Assembly (NCBI GenBank): GCA_030684695.1
Contig: JAUXXX010000035.1
Coordinates: 28,835 to 92,834 of the forward strand
Direction of reading: 5' to 3'
Source of the DNA: a bacterium
GTDB lineage: Bacteria; Bacillota_I; Bacilli_A; Izemoplasmatales; Hujiaoplasmataceae
DNA length: 64,000 bases
Part shown: positions 16,600-25,501 of the stretch, piece after piece
Numbering within the stretch: position 1 is the first letter of the stretch
How the letters are laid out: every line of letters begins with the position of its first letter
Translations under genes and position numbers: made by a program
The notes under the pieces: model-generated
What the model was told of the DNA's origin: nothing
The model's input: the letters and a program-made list of their open reading frames with translations, nothing else
The model's database searches: none

Positions 16600-19116
16600 A
16601 TGCATAAATACGACTGGACGCTCATCGAAAAATTAAACCAAGACATTTCCTCCTATTTTCCGCATTTGTTTTTGATTGATAAATCAATGACAAGAAGCTT
16701 TGAAGGCGTCTCACGTCTTGTTATGCTGGATCGTTATACCCAAAAAGACATTAACCATACCACACTAGGCAATGGAGATTTAGTTGTCTGCGTAGTCAAA
16801 GATGATCCGAAGTTCCCAACTAGAGGAATTGGATACATTACTTCCATTGAAGGGGATAAAGTTCATATCAAACTGGAAGAAGAATACATTGGGATTGCAA
16901 TTGATGTACTTCCAAGCGGAGAAATCATCCGTTTAAAAAATTCAGTGGATAAACCCATGGAAATCTATTATGAGCAAATCGCTCATCGGGTAGCCAATAA
17001 CTTAGGGATTGGCGAAACAGTCGATAAAGTAAAAGAGTTTTATCATGAAATTGCCGAAATGAACTTAGTGCCTGCAGGGCGTGTTTTGTTTGGCGCGGGC
17101 AGTCAAAGTGCGGTAACCTACTTCAACTGCTTTGTAATGCCCTATATTCACGACTCAAGAGCAGGAATCAGTGATCATCGCCAACAAGTCATGGAAATTA
17201 TGAGCCGTGGTGGCGGAGTAGGAACAAACGGTTCAACTCTTCGTCCTAAAAACTCCTTAGCAAAAGGAGTCAGCGGAAAATCAAGTGGTGCAGTAAGTTG
17301 GCTTCAAGATTTAAGTCAATTAACCAATTTAGTCGAGCAAGGTGGATCACGTCGTGGTGCACAAATGATTATGATGGCGGATTGGCATCCAGATATCATC
17401 GAATTCATCATTTCTAAAATGCAAAATCCAAGAATCTTACAGTTCTTAATCGACACGATTAAGGATGAAGATATTGTCAGAGAAGCGAAAGCAAAACTTA
17501 AGTTTATCCCACTTTCTTCTGATGAAGTTGAAATGTATGAGATGTTAAATGACGTTGAAGAAAAGAATCCAGGTTCTTTAAAACCATCCGTATTTAGCAA
17601 AGTCAAAGAGTTCTTATTATATAAGGGGCGTTATGAAGTTAAAAATCCAGAATATTTCAATGGAGCGAATATCTCTGTAGCGATTACTAGAGAATTTATG
17701 GAAGCTGTTGAAAAGGACTTAACGTATGAATTGCGCTTCCCAGATATTGATAATTATACCAAAGGTGAGAAAGCCGCATATGACGAAAAATGGCGTGATG
17801 TGGGCGATGTCCGTGAATGGGAAAAGATGGGGTATGGCGTTCGTACCTATAAAACATTTCAAGCTAAAGAGTTATGGAACCTGATTAATATTTGTGCAAC
17901 TTATTCAGCGGAACCAGGAATCTTCTTTATTGATAACGCCAATGATATGACCAATGCGTTAGGATATAATCAAAAAGTCGTATCCACCAATCCTTGTGGA
18001 GAACAACCACTCGCTCCATATTCTGTATGTAATTTAGCTGCGATTAATTTATCAAACATGGTCGACCACAAAAAGAAACAAGTGGATTGGAATAAACTTC
18101 AAACCACAATTCGCGCAAGTGTTCGCATGCAAGATAATGTCATTGATCGTACGACATACTTCCTTGACCAAAACAAACGTCAAGCATTAGGGGAACGTCG
18201 TGTTGGGTTAGGAATCATGGGTTTGCATGACTTATTAATTTATTGTAATATCCGATATGGGTCGGAATTTGGAAATGAATTTGTGGAACACTTAATGAAA
18301 TTCATTGCTATCAATGCCTACCAAACATCGATTGATCTGGCCAAAGAAAAAGGCTCTTTCCCCTTCTTAGAACAATATGGCTCGAGAGCAAAATTCATTG
18401 AATCTGGTTATATGAAGAAAATGCCAAAAGAAATTAGAGATGGCGTACTCCAACACGGAATTCGCAACTCTCATTTATTAACCATCGCCCCAACCGGTTC
18501 TACAGGAACCATGGTTGGAGTATCCACAGGACTGGAACCTTACTTTGCATTTAAGTATTTCAGAAGTGGACGCTTAGGAAAATACATGGAAGTAGACGCT
18601 CCAATCGTCGAAACCTATTTGCAAATGCATCCAGAATATAGAGGAAAACGATTGCCAGATATCTTCGTTGCTGCGATGGACTTAACCGCTCAAGAACATG
18701 CAGATGTGCAATGTATTATCCAACGTTGGGTCGATTCCTCGATTTCAAAAACCGTGAATGCACCCAAAGGATATAGCGTAGAACAAGTAGAAGAACTCTA
18801 TTTATACCTCTATAAGAATGGTGCCAAAGGTGGAACGGTCTATGTTGATGGAAGTCGTGACACTCAAGTATTGACCTTGAAGAAAGACGATACTTCTGCT
18901 GTTCAACTTGATTTGGTAGATATGGGAATTGAAGTAGAAAAAGGAAAAGTACAAAAAGAGTCCGAAAGCCAATTGCATTTGCGAAGCAAAGCAGGTAAAA
19001 ATATTGGTGTTGAGATTGGCGATATTTGTCCAATATGCTCAGAAGGAACCGTTGAAGATTTAGGCGGATGTCATACTTGTACGAACTGTAATGCACAGTT
19101 AAAGTGCGGATTATAA
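16600..19116 (+). CDS. nrdJ: Adenosylcobalamin-dependent (class II) ribonucleotide reductase
   Basis: Single-chain reductase, 838 residues, making deoxyribonucleotides. The N-terminal 110 residues are an extra domain. The catalytic barrel has VPAGRVLFGAG, TYFNCFVMP with the conserved Cys, MSRGGGVGTNGSTLRP, NPCGEQPLAPYSVCNL (active-site Asn-Pro-Cys-Gly-Glu) and TGTMVGVSTGLEPYFAF. The C terminus has a zinc-ribbon-like CPIC ... CHTCTNC and ends CGL, supplying Cys residues for re-reduction. No small radical-generating subunit (nrdB/F) or activase (nrdG) is adjacent, consistent with class II. It implies a cobalamin supply, not visible here. Own promoter and terminator. Confidence 0.9.
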   Translation: MHKYDWTLIEKLNQDISSYFPHLFLIDKSMTRSFEGVSRLVMLDRYTQKDINHTTLGNGDLVVCVVKDDPKFPTRGIGYITSIEGDKVHIKLEEEYIGIAIDVLPSGEIIRLKNSVDKPMEIYYEQIAHRVANNLGIGETVDKVKEFYHEIAEMNLVPAGRVLFGAGSQSAVTYFNCFVMPYIHDSRAGISDHRQQVMEIMSRGGGVGTNGSTLRPKNSLAKGVSGKSSGAVSWLQDLSQLTNLVEQGGSRRGAQMIMMADWHPDIIEFIISKMQNPRILQFLIDTIKDEDIVREAKAKLKFIPLSSDEVEMYEMLNDVEEKNPGSLKPSVFSKVKEFLLYKGRYEVKNPEYFNGANISVAITREFMEAVEKDLTYELRFPDIDNYTKGEKAAYDEKWRDVGDVREWEKMGYGVRTYKTFQAKELWNLINICATYSAEPGIFFIDNANDMTNALGYNQKVVSTNPCGEQPLAPYSVCNLAAINLSNMVDHKKKQVDWNKLQTTIRASVRMQDNVIDRTTYFLDQNKRQALGERRVGLGIMGLHDLLIYCNIRYGSEFGNEFVEHLMKFIAINAYQTSIDLAKEKGSFPFLEQYGSRAKFIESGYMKKMPKEIRDGVLQHGIRNSHLLTIAPTGSTGTMVGVSTGLEPYFAFKYFRSGRLGKYMEVDAPIVETYLQMHPEYRGKRLPDIFVAAMDLTAQEHADVQCIIQRWVDSSISKTVNAPKGYSVEQVEELYLYLYKNGAKGGTVYVDGSRDTQVLTLKKDDTSAVQLDLVDMGIEVEKGKVQKESESQLHLRSKAGKNIGVEIGDICPICSEGTVEDLGGCHTCTNCNAQLKCGL

Positions 19117-19126
19117 ATAATTATTT

Positions 19127-19154
19127 AAGGGGACGAATCGTCGTCCCCTTTTCT
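19127..19154 (+). terminator. Terminator after nrdJ
   Basis: AAGGGGACGA/TCGTCCCCTT 10-bp stem with loop ATCG and TTTTC tail. Confidence 0.85.
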
Positions 19155-19211
19155 TATACGAATAGTTATGTGCTTGCAATCCATCTAATAATCGAGTAAA
19201 ATATTCCTAAT

Positions 19212-19287
19212 GGGGCTGTAGCTCAGCTGGGAGAGCGCTAGCGTGGCACGCTAGAGGTCGCGGGTTCGATCCCCGTCAGCTCCACCA
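19212..19287 (+). tRNA. tRNA-Ala (GGC)
   Basis: A 76-base cloverleaf: acceptor GGGGCTG/CAGCTCC (one G-U), D-arm GCTCAGCTGGGAGAGC, anticodon arm CTAGC-GTGGCAC-GCTAG with anticodon GGC, T-arm GCGGGTTCGATCCCCGT and an encoded CCA end. Followed 13 bases later by its terminator. Confidence 0.95.
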
Positions 19288-19299
19288 TTAGTTTGCACT

Positions 19300-19330
19300 G
19301 GTCTGATACGAAATGTATTAGGCCTTTTTT
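19300..19330 (+). terminator. tRNA-Ala terminator, parent of R1 block B copies
   Basis: GGTCTGATAC/GTATTAGGCC stem (two G-U pairs) with loop GAAAT and TTTTTT. Diverged versions of this hairpin or its right arm recur at 3841, 4588, 9137 and 20751 away from any tRNA. Confidence 0.8.
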
Positions 19331-19436
19331 CTTTGCAGAAAGGGCGTTATATCCCTATCTGCCAATTTCAGAATGATATTTTGAGCTAAAATCGGAGTTT
19401 TTACAGGTCAGATATTTTATCGCTATCTAACCAAAT

Positions 19437-19505
19437 AACGATTACCAAACCATTTACACGATTACCTAACATTTGAACGATTTCATGCTATCGTATTCAT
19501 GAACA
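19437..19505 (+). repeat. Intergenic repeat family R2 (about 19-base units), copy 1
   Basis: Three imperfect units: AACGATTACCAAACCATTT, ACACGATTACCTAACATTT and GAACGATTTCATGCTATC. Related segments occur at 20797-20850 and 3961-4085. The rest of 19331-19605 contains no gene; a TATAAT at 19532-19537 could be the promoter of the next gene. Confidence 0.6.
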
Positions 19506-19605
19506 GGATGGATTAATGAATTGGCAAGAGGTATAATAGAAAGTAAGATGGATATATTATAGAGAATGGTAGCAGTTCTATTGCATGCAATGATGGAGGA
19601 TTATG

Positions 19606-20544
19606 ATGATTTCAGAAAGACCTATAAAAAAACTAAAACGTAGTCACTCGGGGGTATCTACACGAGATAAGAAGTCCTATTTTGGCACCAGTTCCGAATC
19701 TATATATGTTTACGATTATCAAACTACTGACCTAATTACAAAATTTCAAGATGTTCCGTATGGAGATAAACTTTTCTTAAATGAAGACAATTCGCTTTTG
19801 GTTGTAAAGGGTACTGCGGGAAAAATTGGAGTATATGATACCAAGTCATTGAAACTTAAATATGTAGTGAAGATGAAAGGGAGTTCACAGCCTCAAGATG
19901 AAAATCTCTGCTTCAGCCTTTGCGGAAAATACCTATACAATATTGTATATGTTGATACTTTGCTATCTCATTTGGTGAAGATAGATTTAGCAGATGGCTC
20001 TTATGAAAACATATACAGTCGACTAAATGAAGTCTACAGTCAAATTCATTTTGTAAAACAACACAATCTCTATTATCTATTTGGCTTCGAACGAGGAAGT
20101 AGTAATCGGTATTTCGTACGTATTCTCAATAGCGACTTTGTCGAATGCAACGAAATAGAATTAGAGAATTCCCCTAGTCAAGTCGAGTATTCTCCAAAGG
20201 AGGATTTATTTTATATCAATTATTTAGGTAATTATTCAGTTAAAGTGTTATCAAAAGACTTTTCAAAAACAATCAAAGAGATTAGCTCACAAACAATCAC
20301 AGAAACCATAAAGGGTAAGCATTCCAAAAGAGAAGTAACGAGTTCAGTATATGGTTATATTATTGGATTTTCATTAAGTACTGATACCTTATACTTGGCA
20401 ATCACATATGTTACAGCTGTTGTTGTATTTGATGATACTGGAAAGGAACAAAGAGTATTCCCCATGCTTTGCGGTTCGGCACGTTTTTTGAACAACAGTG
20501 ATGAAATAATGATCAAAGGTGACATTTATAGAATCATCAAATAA
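19606..20544 (+). CDS. Beta-propeller-like protein, function unknown
   Basis: A 312-residue soluble protein, no signal peptide. It reads as repeating beta-strand blocks such as ESIYVYDYQTTDLITKFQ, GKIGVYDTKSLKLKYVVKM and YLAITYVTAVVVFDDTGK, the pattern of WD40/YVTN-type propellers (about 6-7 blades), without strict WD motifs. GGAGGA is 5 bases before the ATG at 19606; an ATG 3 bases upstream is nearly equivalent. It stands alone between two repeat-rich intergenic regions. A scaffold or sensor role is a guess. Confidence 0.65.
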   Translation: MISERPIKKLKRSHSGVSTRDKKSYFGTSSESIYVYDYQTTDLITKFQDVPYGDKLFLNEDNSLLVVKGTAGKIGVYDTKSLKLKYVVKMKGSSQPQDENLCFSLCGKYLYNIVYVDTLLSHLVKIDLADGSYENIYSRLNEVYSQIHFVKQHNLYYLFGFERGSSNRYFVRILNSDFVECNEIELENSPSQVEYSPKEDLFYINYLGNYSVKVLSKDFSKTIKEISSQTITETIKGKHSKREVTSSVYGYIIGFSLSTDTLYLAITYVTAVVVFDDTGKEQRVFPMLCGSARFLNNSDEIMIKGDIYRIIK

Positions 20545-21036
20545 GATATATCCAAACCATATTCATTTCGATCTGATTTCAAGTCTTGACACCTATTTGG
20601 TTTTCATTTGCCGGAAACGAACCATCCGAGTAAGTTAAGATTGATTTTGCAATTTCTTCTAAGACACCCAAAAGAAGCGGGGCGCGAGATTTTAGCTGGA
20701 GGCGCCAAATTGTATTAAAATAGGATCCTCACACATTGTAGAAGCATAGGTTTGATACAATCGTATCGGAATTTTTTTATTCTCATTTCAGTTTTTAAAG
20801 ATTACCGAACAATTTGCACGTTTGCTCAACCATTTATGCGATTACCATGAAAGTATACAACACTGCCAAAACATGAATATAAACTTAGTCTTGAGATTAA
20901 TTATCCAGATTGAATATTTCAAAAAGATTATATATATATTAGTTTTTGGATTATAGTGGTATTAAAGTTTTTGACATAGCAAGATGGTTATTTAATGAAA
21001 CGAAACAAACATGAATTTTTTGAGAGGGAGAATAAG
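20545..21036. other. Gene-less repeat-rich region, about 490 bp
   Basis: Contains an R1-like stretch (GGCGCCAAATTGTATTAA at 20702, then a GGTTTGATAC-AATC-GTATCGGAATTT hairpin remnant at 20751) directly followed by R2 units at 20797-20850 (AAAGATTACCGAACAATTT, GCACGTTTGCTCAACCATTT, GCGATTACC). No supported gene. Confidence 0.55.
20797..20850 (+). repeat. Intergenic repeat family R2, copy 2
   Basis: Same GATTACC-AAC-ATTT-CACG periodicity as at 19437, with about one third of positions changed. Confidence 0.5.
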
Positions 21037-21324
21037 ATGTATAAATTTACACCACCAAAAAAAAATAAGTTCGTCTACATTAGTGTCAATGTTGCGATAT
21101 TAATTGCATTTCTTACATTACGCATAGTTTGTGGTAATGATGAAGTAATATTGGGACTCAATATGGGCATCTTTTGCTTATTTAATGGTATTTGGAGTTT
21201 GAATAAAAAGAACTTTTCATTGATACATAGAGATGATAAAAGATACCAATATGGATGGATATTTGCGTTGATATTAGGTTTTTTAATGATAATCACAAGC
21301 TTAGCGATTTTATTAGTTCAATAA
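21037..21324 (+). CDS. Small three-segment membrane protein
   Basis: A 95-residue protein. The ATG at 21037 follows AGGGAG by 7 bases; an in-frame ATG at 20995 lacks an RBS and would add a charged 14-residue leader. Membrane segments are YISVNVAILIAFLTLRIV, VILGLNMGIFCLFNGIWSL and GWIFALILGFLMIITSLAILL, with a positively charged loop between the second and third. Resembles DUF-type small membrane proteins of Bacillota; no function assigned. Confidence 0.6.
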   Translation: MYKFTPPKKNKFVYISVNVAILIAFLTLRIVCGNDEVILGLNMGIFCLFNGIWSLNKKNFSLIHRDDKRYQYGWIFALILGFLMIITSLAILLVQ

Positions 21325-21808
21325 TTTCGATTAGCAATGAAACGCTAGCAGAAAATAACATACGGTCTCTATATTAACTGTCCATTGTATTTACTTGACT
21401 CATTACGGTTGGGATTAGTGTAAATCTACACAGGGACTTGAATCGTTATTTATAAGTAAAAAAGTATCGTAATAATGTGATATTACACACTCTTTGTATA
21501 ACGTATAAGAAGACAATTCTTAAAGATTGATCATATTTTACAAGATTTGAAGCAAGGGTGCTTAAATTGTATTAATCCCGTATACCTTAAACATACCGAT
21601 GTTATTTTCCATAAAGATATTAATCATTCTAAATTTTCAAGTGGATAGAGATTGCCTAATTTGTCTATAAAAATGAAAGAGGGAATTTATGTGTACAAGA
21701 TGGATTCGAAGGCAATGCATTTTACTAGGTTTACTATTTTGTAGTATCAAGGTATAATGAAACATAACGTAGTCTACAAAATCATATAAGAATTGATAAG
21801 AGGTATCC
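21325..21808. other. Gene-less region, about 480 bp
   Basis: Includes an R1 block A match at 21552-21595 (AAGGGTGCTTAAATTGTATTA then CCTTAAACA). The leader of the CPBP gene may start near a TATAAT at 21752. No gene seen. Confidence 0.5.
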
Positions 21809-22528
21809 ATGTTGAAAAAAGTGTTTACTATTTTGAAAGTGTTGCTTTTAGCAATCGTTCTACTATTTATACCAAGAGTAGGGACATGGGTTGCCAATAT
21901 GTTCAACTATGACGCAATTGACCCCGATGGTGCTTTCATGTGGATCAGCGTCCACCATATCATTCAAGCACTTATTTTCCTCATTATTATTGTCATTATA
22001 AAAAAGTTTAAGCCAATGAATTTCCATTTAGGCATAGGAAACAAAGAGGTAGGGATTAAGTATCTAAAACGGTTTATGATTATTTTCGCACTTTACACGA
22101 TTATTGCTTTTACAGTCATCTTGTTACTTGATGGATTTGGGGCTTTCCAATATCCATTAAATGCTAGAAATATAATAGGCTACTTAGGATTTCAGCTGTT
22201 GTTATCGGGCCCATCAGAAGAACTTATTTTTAGGGCGTTTGCGATTACCATTTTTGTGACATTCATCTCAAGCAAAAGAGTGGACAAGCACTTAAGTTTT
22301 GCGGTGTTATTCGCAGCAGTCATTTTTGGTATCGCGCATATTCAATTCTCATTTCAACCATTTGGACTTTCCTACTCCTTACAACAAGTGTTTTATGCCA
22401 TCGGATTAGGATATTTTTACGGAGATTGTTATGAAAAATCCAAAAGTGTTATTTACCCCATGATCATGCATAGTTATGTGAATGTATTGATGGTTGGAGT
22501 TACGATCATTCTTTCATTTATATTTTAG
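21809..22528 (+). CDS. CPBP-family intramembrane metalloprotease
   Basis: A 239-residue membrane protein with about 6-7 segments and the CPBP (Abi/CAAX-protease-like) motifs in order: SEELIFRAFAI (EExxxR), FGIAHIQFS (FxxxH) and MIMHSYVN (HxxxN/B). These motifs place the active site within the membrane. Family members in Gram-positive bacteria are linked to bacteriocin self-immunity or peptide processing; no bacteriocin gene is adjacent. GAGGT precedes the ATG, and a terminator follows at 22632. Confidence 0.85.
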   Translation: MLKKVFTILKVLLLAIVLLFIPRVGTWVANMFNYDAIDPDGAFMWISVHHIIQALIFLIIIVIIKKFKPMNFHLGIGNKEVGIKYLKRFMIIFALYTIIAFTVILLLDGFGAFQYPLNARNIIGYLGFQLLLSGPSEELIFRAFAITIFVTFISSKRVDKHLSFAVLFAAVIFGIAHIQFSFQPFGLSYSLQQVFYAIGLGYFYGDCYEKSKSVIYPMIMHSYVNVLMVGVTIILSFIF

Positions 22529-22631
22529 GACAATTAGTTTACATATGGTTTTGAATGGTTCGAATTGTATTTCTTAAGGTCGCAAATCAACTTTATAAAC
22601 CATTGATATAAAAATCATACCAAAACAAAAT

Positions 22632-22680
22632 ATACCCTGTAAAATGGACACTTTGAAAAGGTCTATTACAGGGTATTTTT
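22632..22680 (+). terminator. Terminator after the CPBP gene
   Basis: ATACCCTGTAA pairs with TTACAGGGTAT (11 bp) across a 23-base loop, followed by TTTTT. A run of A before the left arm could make it work in both directions. Confidence 0.75.
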
Positions 22681-22733
22681 TAAGTTTATAATGATAGAGC
22701 AGAAAAGACCGAGGCTGGATTTAATGTGTTGTT

Positions 22734-23168
22734 TTATTGGGGTTTGAATACCAATTTGAATGTTTCGAAAATGACTAACATATCTTCATCAAAGGTTTTT
22801 CCAATGGTCGCAGCTTCTTCTTGGAAGAATTCGAGATGAACTTCTCTCCAGTAATCAAGGGATTTATCACCTTCTCCTTCAATCATTGCCATTTCAGGAG
22901 TTACATCCTTAAATGGTAATATTTGAACGTTGGTGGTTTGAATGATGCACACAGCCTCATCACTTGAGTTTAAGATTACACTGAAATCACCAATTTGAGG
23001 CATTGGTTCGAAAGTATCAAGGTATAGCTGATGCAAAGAAGCGGTAGCTTGTTTGGTCCCTTCTAGAACAAGAGATGCGAGTTTATTTGGAACTGCTCCA
23101 AATTGCCATGCTGTATAAGGAATGTGCGAATCGGTACAAAAAAGGGCCCAACATTCATTTGCTTTCAT
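22734..23168 (-). CDS. ASCH-domain protein (YhfF type)
   Basis: A 144-residue cytosolic ASCH-family protein. Hallmarks are WQFGAVPNKLASLVLEGTK with ATAS (the GxKxxT-like putative RNA-binding signature), GDFSVILNSSDEAVCIIQT, and EGEGDKSLDYWREVHLEFF. ASCH proteins bind RNA or modified nucleosides (EOLA/YqfB group), but a specific activity for this subgroup is not assigned. It lies 29 bases after rsmH on the same strand with its own RBS (AGGAGG), so co-transcription is likely. Confidence 0.85.
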   Translation of the reverse strand: MKANECWALFCTDSHIPYTAWQFGAVPNKLASLVLEGTKQATASLHQLYLDTFEPMPQIGDFSVILNSSDEAVCIIQTTNVQILPFKDVTPEMAMIEGEGDKSLDYWREVHLEFFQEEAATIGKTFDEDMLVIFETFKLVFKPQ

Positions 23169-23197
23169 GATTACCTCCTAAGGAATTTGATAAGTGA

Positions 23198-24247
23198 TTA
23201 TGCTTTGATGGCATACCGAAGTTTGGCAGATCTTGCTCTACTATTGGAATTTTGCTCTTCCATGGAAGGGCGAATGATCTCTTGTGCAATTTCTTGATAG
23301 ACGCCTTGACGGAAGAGGGATTGAAAGCTCTTTTTCACCAGACGATCTTCTCCAGAATGAAACGTAAGTATGGCAACTCTGCCGTTCTTCGCTAAACTAT
23401 CGGGTAATTTATCTAACAATGCTGATAATGCATCATATTCATGATTGATATCAATACGAAGAGCTTGAAAGGATCGCTGACAAGCTTTTTTAATTTCGTC
23501 ATTTCGTAGATGAATGGGGATATGAAACAATGCATCTGCAATGATTTGTTTGAGTTGTAAGGTAGTTTCGATGGTCCCACTTGTCTTTAGAAAACGCAAA
23601 GTGGCTTTTGCAATGACTTCTGCGTTTGGTTCATCGGCGTTTTCTTGTAAGATTGACACCAATTCATCATATGACAATTCGGTTAATCTCTTAGAAACTG
23701 GAATACCAATCTGGGGGTTCATTCGTAAATCAAGAGGACCGTCCATCTTAAAGGAAAATCCTCTAGATGGGTTGTCAATTTGCATGGAGGATACTCCCAA
23801 ATCAGCCAAGATAAAATCAAAAGGTCCTGTATGTTCCACCAATGCATCGATTTCTTTAAAGTTTAAAGATTCGATGGTAAGGATGTCTTCCCCATATCCC
23901 AAATCATGCAATCTTTTTTTCGTACGAGGCAACTCGATAGGATCTGCATCGATGGCATAGAGATGTCCGCTCTTTTGTAAACAAGCAAGCATTTCTTGGG
24001 TGTGACCCCCATAGCCTAACGTACAATCCAAACCAGTTTGTCCTGGTTTGATTTGTAGAATGTTTAATATTTCTTGAACACAAATACTACGGTGCATCCC
24101 AGCAGGAGTATTGCCTTTTTGAATGACTTTAGCGATGGTTTCTTCGTATTTATCAGGCTGAAGTTCTTTATATTTTTCTTCAAATGTTTTGGGATGAGTT
24201 CCAGAATATCGAACTCTTCTTTTTGGTTTCTCAATGGGTTGGGTCAT
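23198..24247 (-). CDS. rsmH: 16S rRNA (cytosine-1402-N4)-methyltransferase, extended form
   Basis: A 349-residue SAM-dependent enzyme that N4-methylates C1402 in the ribosomal decoding centre. It shows GLDCTLGYGGHT (motif I), FDFILADLGVSSMQIDNPSRGFSF, the DGPLDLRMNP block and AILTFHSGEDRLVK. It differs from the classical RsmH/MraW by about 45 extra N-terminal residues rich in Arg/Lys (RRVRYSGTHPKTFEEKYKEL), which marks the second RsmH type known in some Bacillota. It is not in a division/cell-wall cluster (no mraZ, ftsL, pbp nearby), pairing instead with an ASCH gene. Confidence 0.9.
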   Translation of the reverse strand: MTQPIEKPKRRVRYSGTHPKTFEEKYKELQPDKYEETIAKVIQKGNTPAGMHRSICVQEILNILQIKPGQTGLDCTLGYGGHTQEMLACLQKSGHLYAIDADPIELPRTKKRLHDLGYGEDILTIESLNFKEIDALVEHTGPFDFILADLGVSSMQIDNPSRGFSFKMDGPLDLRMNPQIGIPVSKRLTELSYDELVSILQENADEPNAEVIAKATLRFLKTSGTIETTLQLKQIIADALFHIPIHLRNDEIKKACQRSFQALRIDINHEYDALSALLDKLPDSLAKNGRVAILTFHSGEDRLVKKSFQSLFRQGVYQEIAQEIIRPSMEEQNSNSRARSAKLRYAIKA

Positions 24248-24432
24248 TTTGGGTTCCTTTTCAAGTGATTCACATATCCTTCACTATACGAACTAATCAT
24301 ATCAAATCAAGGACTGTTTTACAATAAAATACAAGTTTGGAATACGTAAGTTAAGGATATCTTTGGCAAACATTTAAAAAGGAGTACAAATATGATACTA
24401 TGAAATAAATCACTTGGTAGGAGAACAAATAT

Positions 24433-25410
24433 ATGCCATTATGGATTATTCGACAAGACATCACAAAAGTGAAAGTAGACTGTATTGTAAACTCGGCGAA
24501 TACTCTGCCCATCATTGGCGGAGGGGTCGATCAAGTTATCCATCAAGCAGCTGGGGAACAATTGTTAATGGAGCGCAAGCAATTAGGGTCCATTTCCCCA
24601 GGAAGTGCAAAAATAACAAATGCATATGGATTGCCTGCAAGACATGTCATTCACACGGTAGGTCCACTGTGGGTGGATGGGCATCACGGGGAAGAAAGTA
24701 CTTTGCGTCAATGTTACCAAGATTCTTTACAATTAGCACGAGTTCATGGATGTGAATCCATTGCTTTTCCACTGATTTCCAGTGGTGTTTTTGGTTATCC
24801 CAAAGATAAGGCTCTAGAGTGTGCCATTGAATCCATCAAGCAATTTCTTGATCTACATGATTTGATGGTGTATTTGGTTGTTTATGATAAGAAGTCCTAT
24901 CGAATATCCAAAGAACGAGTAGACTCTGTTCAATCATTTTTAGAAGATCGTGATGTAATAGAAACGAGTTCTTACCGCATGGAAAATCACATCCATCCAT
25001 CGATAAGAAGAAGTGAGTCTGTTCATCGGCACAAATCATTACTTGATGAAATCAATGAATTAGAAGATACTTTTTCCGAGCGTTTACTAAAACAAATTGC
25101 ATTATCGGGTATGTTGGAAGTAGACGTTTACAAAAGAGCCAATATTGACCGTAGATTATTTTCAAAAATTCGCAGTAACAAAGACTACAAACCAAGCAAA
25201 CAAACCGCTGTTGCTTTTGCATTTGCACTTCGTTTGTCACTCGATGATACCAAGGATTTATTGGAAAGTGCCGGTTTTGCACTCAATCGCAGTAGTAAAT
25301 TTGATTTAATCGTTCAATACCATCTCTTACATCGTCTTTATGATATTCATTCCATAAATAGCATTTTATTTGATTATGATCAACCTTTGTTGGGCTCACA
25401 AATGGAGTAG
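24433..25410 (+). CDS. Macro-domain protein with C-terminal helical domain
   Basis: A 325-residue cytosolic protein. Residues 1-165 are a macro domain of the ADP-ribose-hydrolase/O-acetyl-ADP-ribose deacetylase type (VDCIVNSANTLPIIGGGVDQVIHQAAG, then IHTVGP and FPLISSGVFGYPKDKA). Residues 210-325 form a separate helical, XRE-like module (YKRANIDRRLFSKIRSN, then KPSKQTAVAFAFALRLSLDD, then SSKFDLIVQYHL). This module recurs in Bacillota macro proteins and stand-alone proteins, function unsettled. AGGAG is 9 bases before the ATG. It lies 91 bases ahead of a VWA gene. Likely role: removal or sensing of ADP-ribose signals. Confidence 0.85.
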   Translation: MPLWIIRQDITKVKVDCIVNSANTLPIIGGGVDQVIHQAAGEQLLMERKQLGSISPGSAKITNAYGLPARHVIHTVGPLWVDGHHGEESTLRQCYQDSLQLARVHGCESIAFPLISSGVFGYPKDKALECAIESIKQFLDLHDLMVYLVVYDKKSYRISKERVDSVQSFLEDRDVIETSSYRMENHIHPSIRRSESVHRHKSLLDEINELEDTFSERLLKQIALSGMLEVDVYKRANIDRRLFSKIRSNKDYKPSKQTAVAFAFALRLSLDDTKDLLESAGFALNRSSKFDLIVQYHLLHRLYDIHSINSILFDYDQPLLGSQME

Positions 25411-25501
25411 TCCACGTTTTTTAAATGTCGCAATTCATGCGACCTTATGTGATTTCCTTTTTGGTATGATTAGGGTATCAATGAAATAGGAGGTCCAATT
25501 C

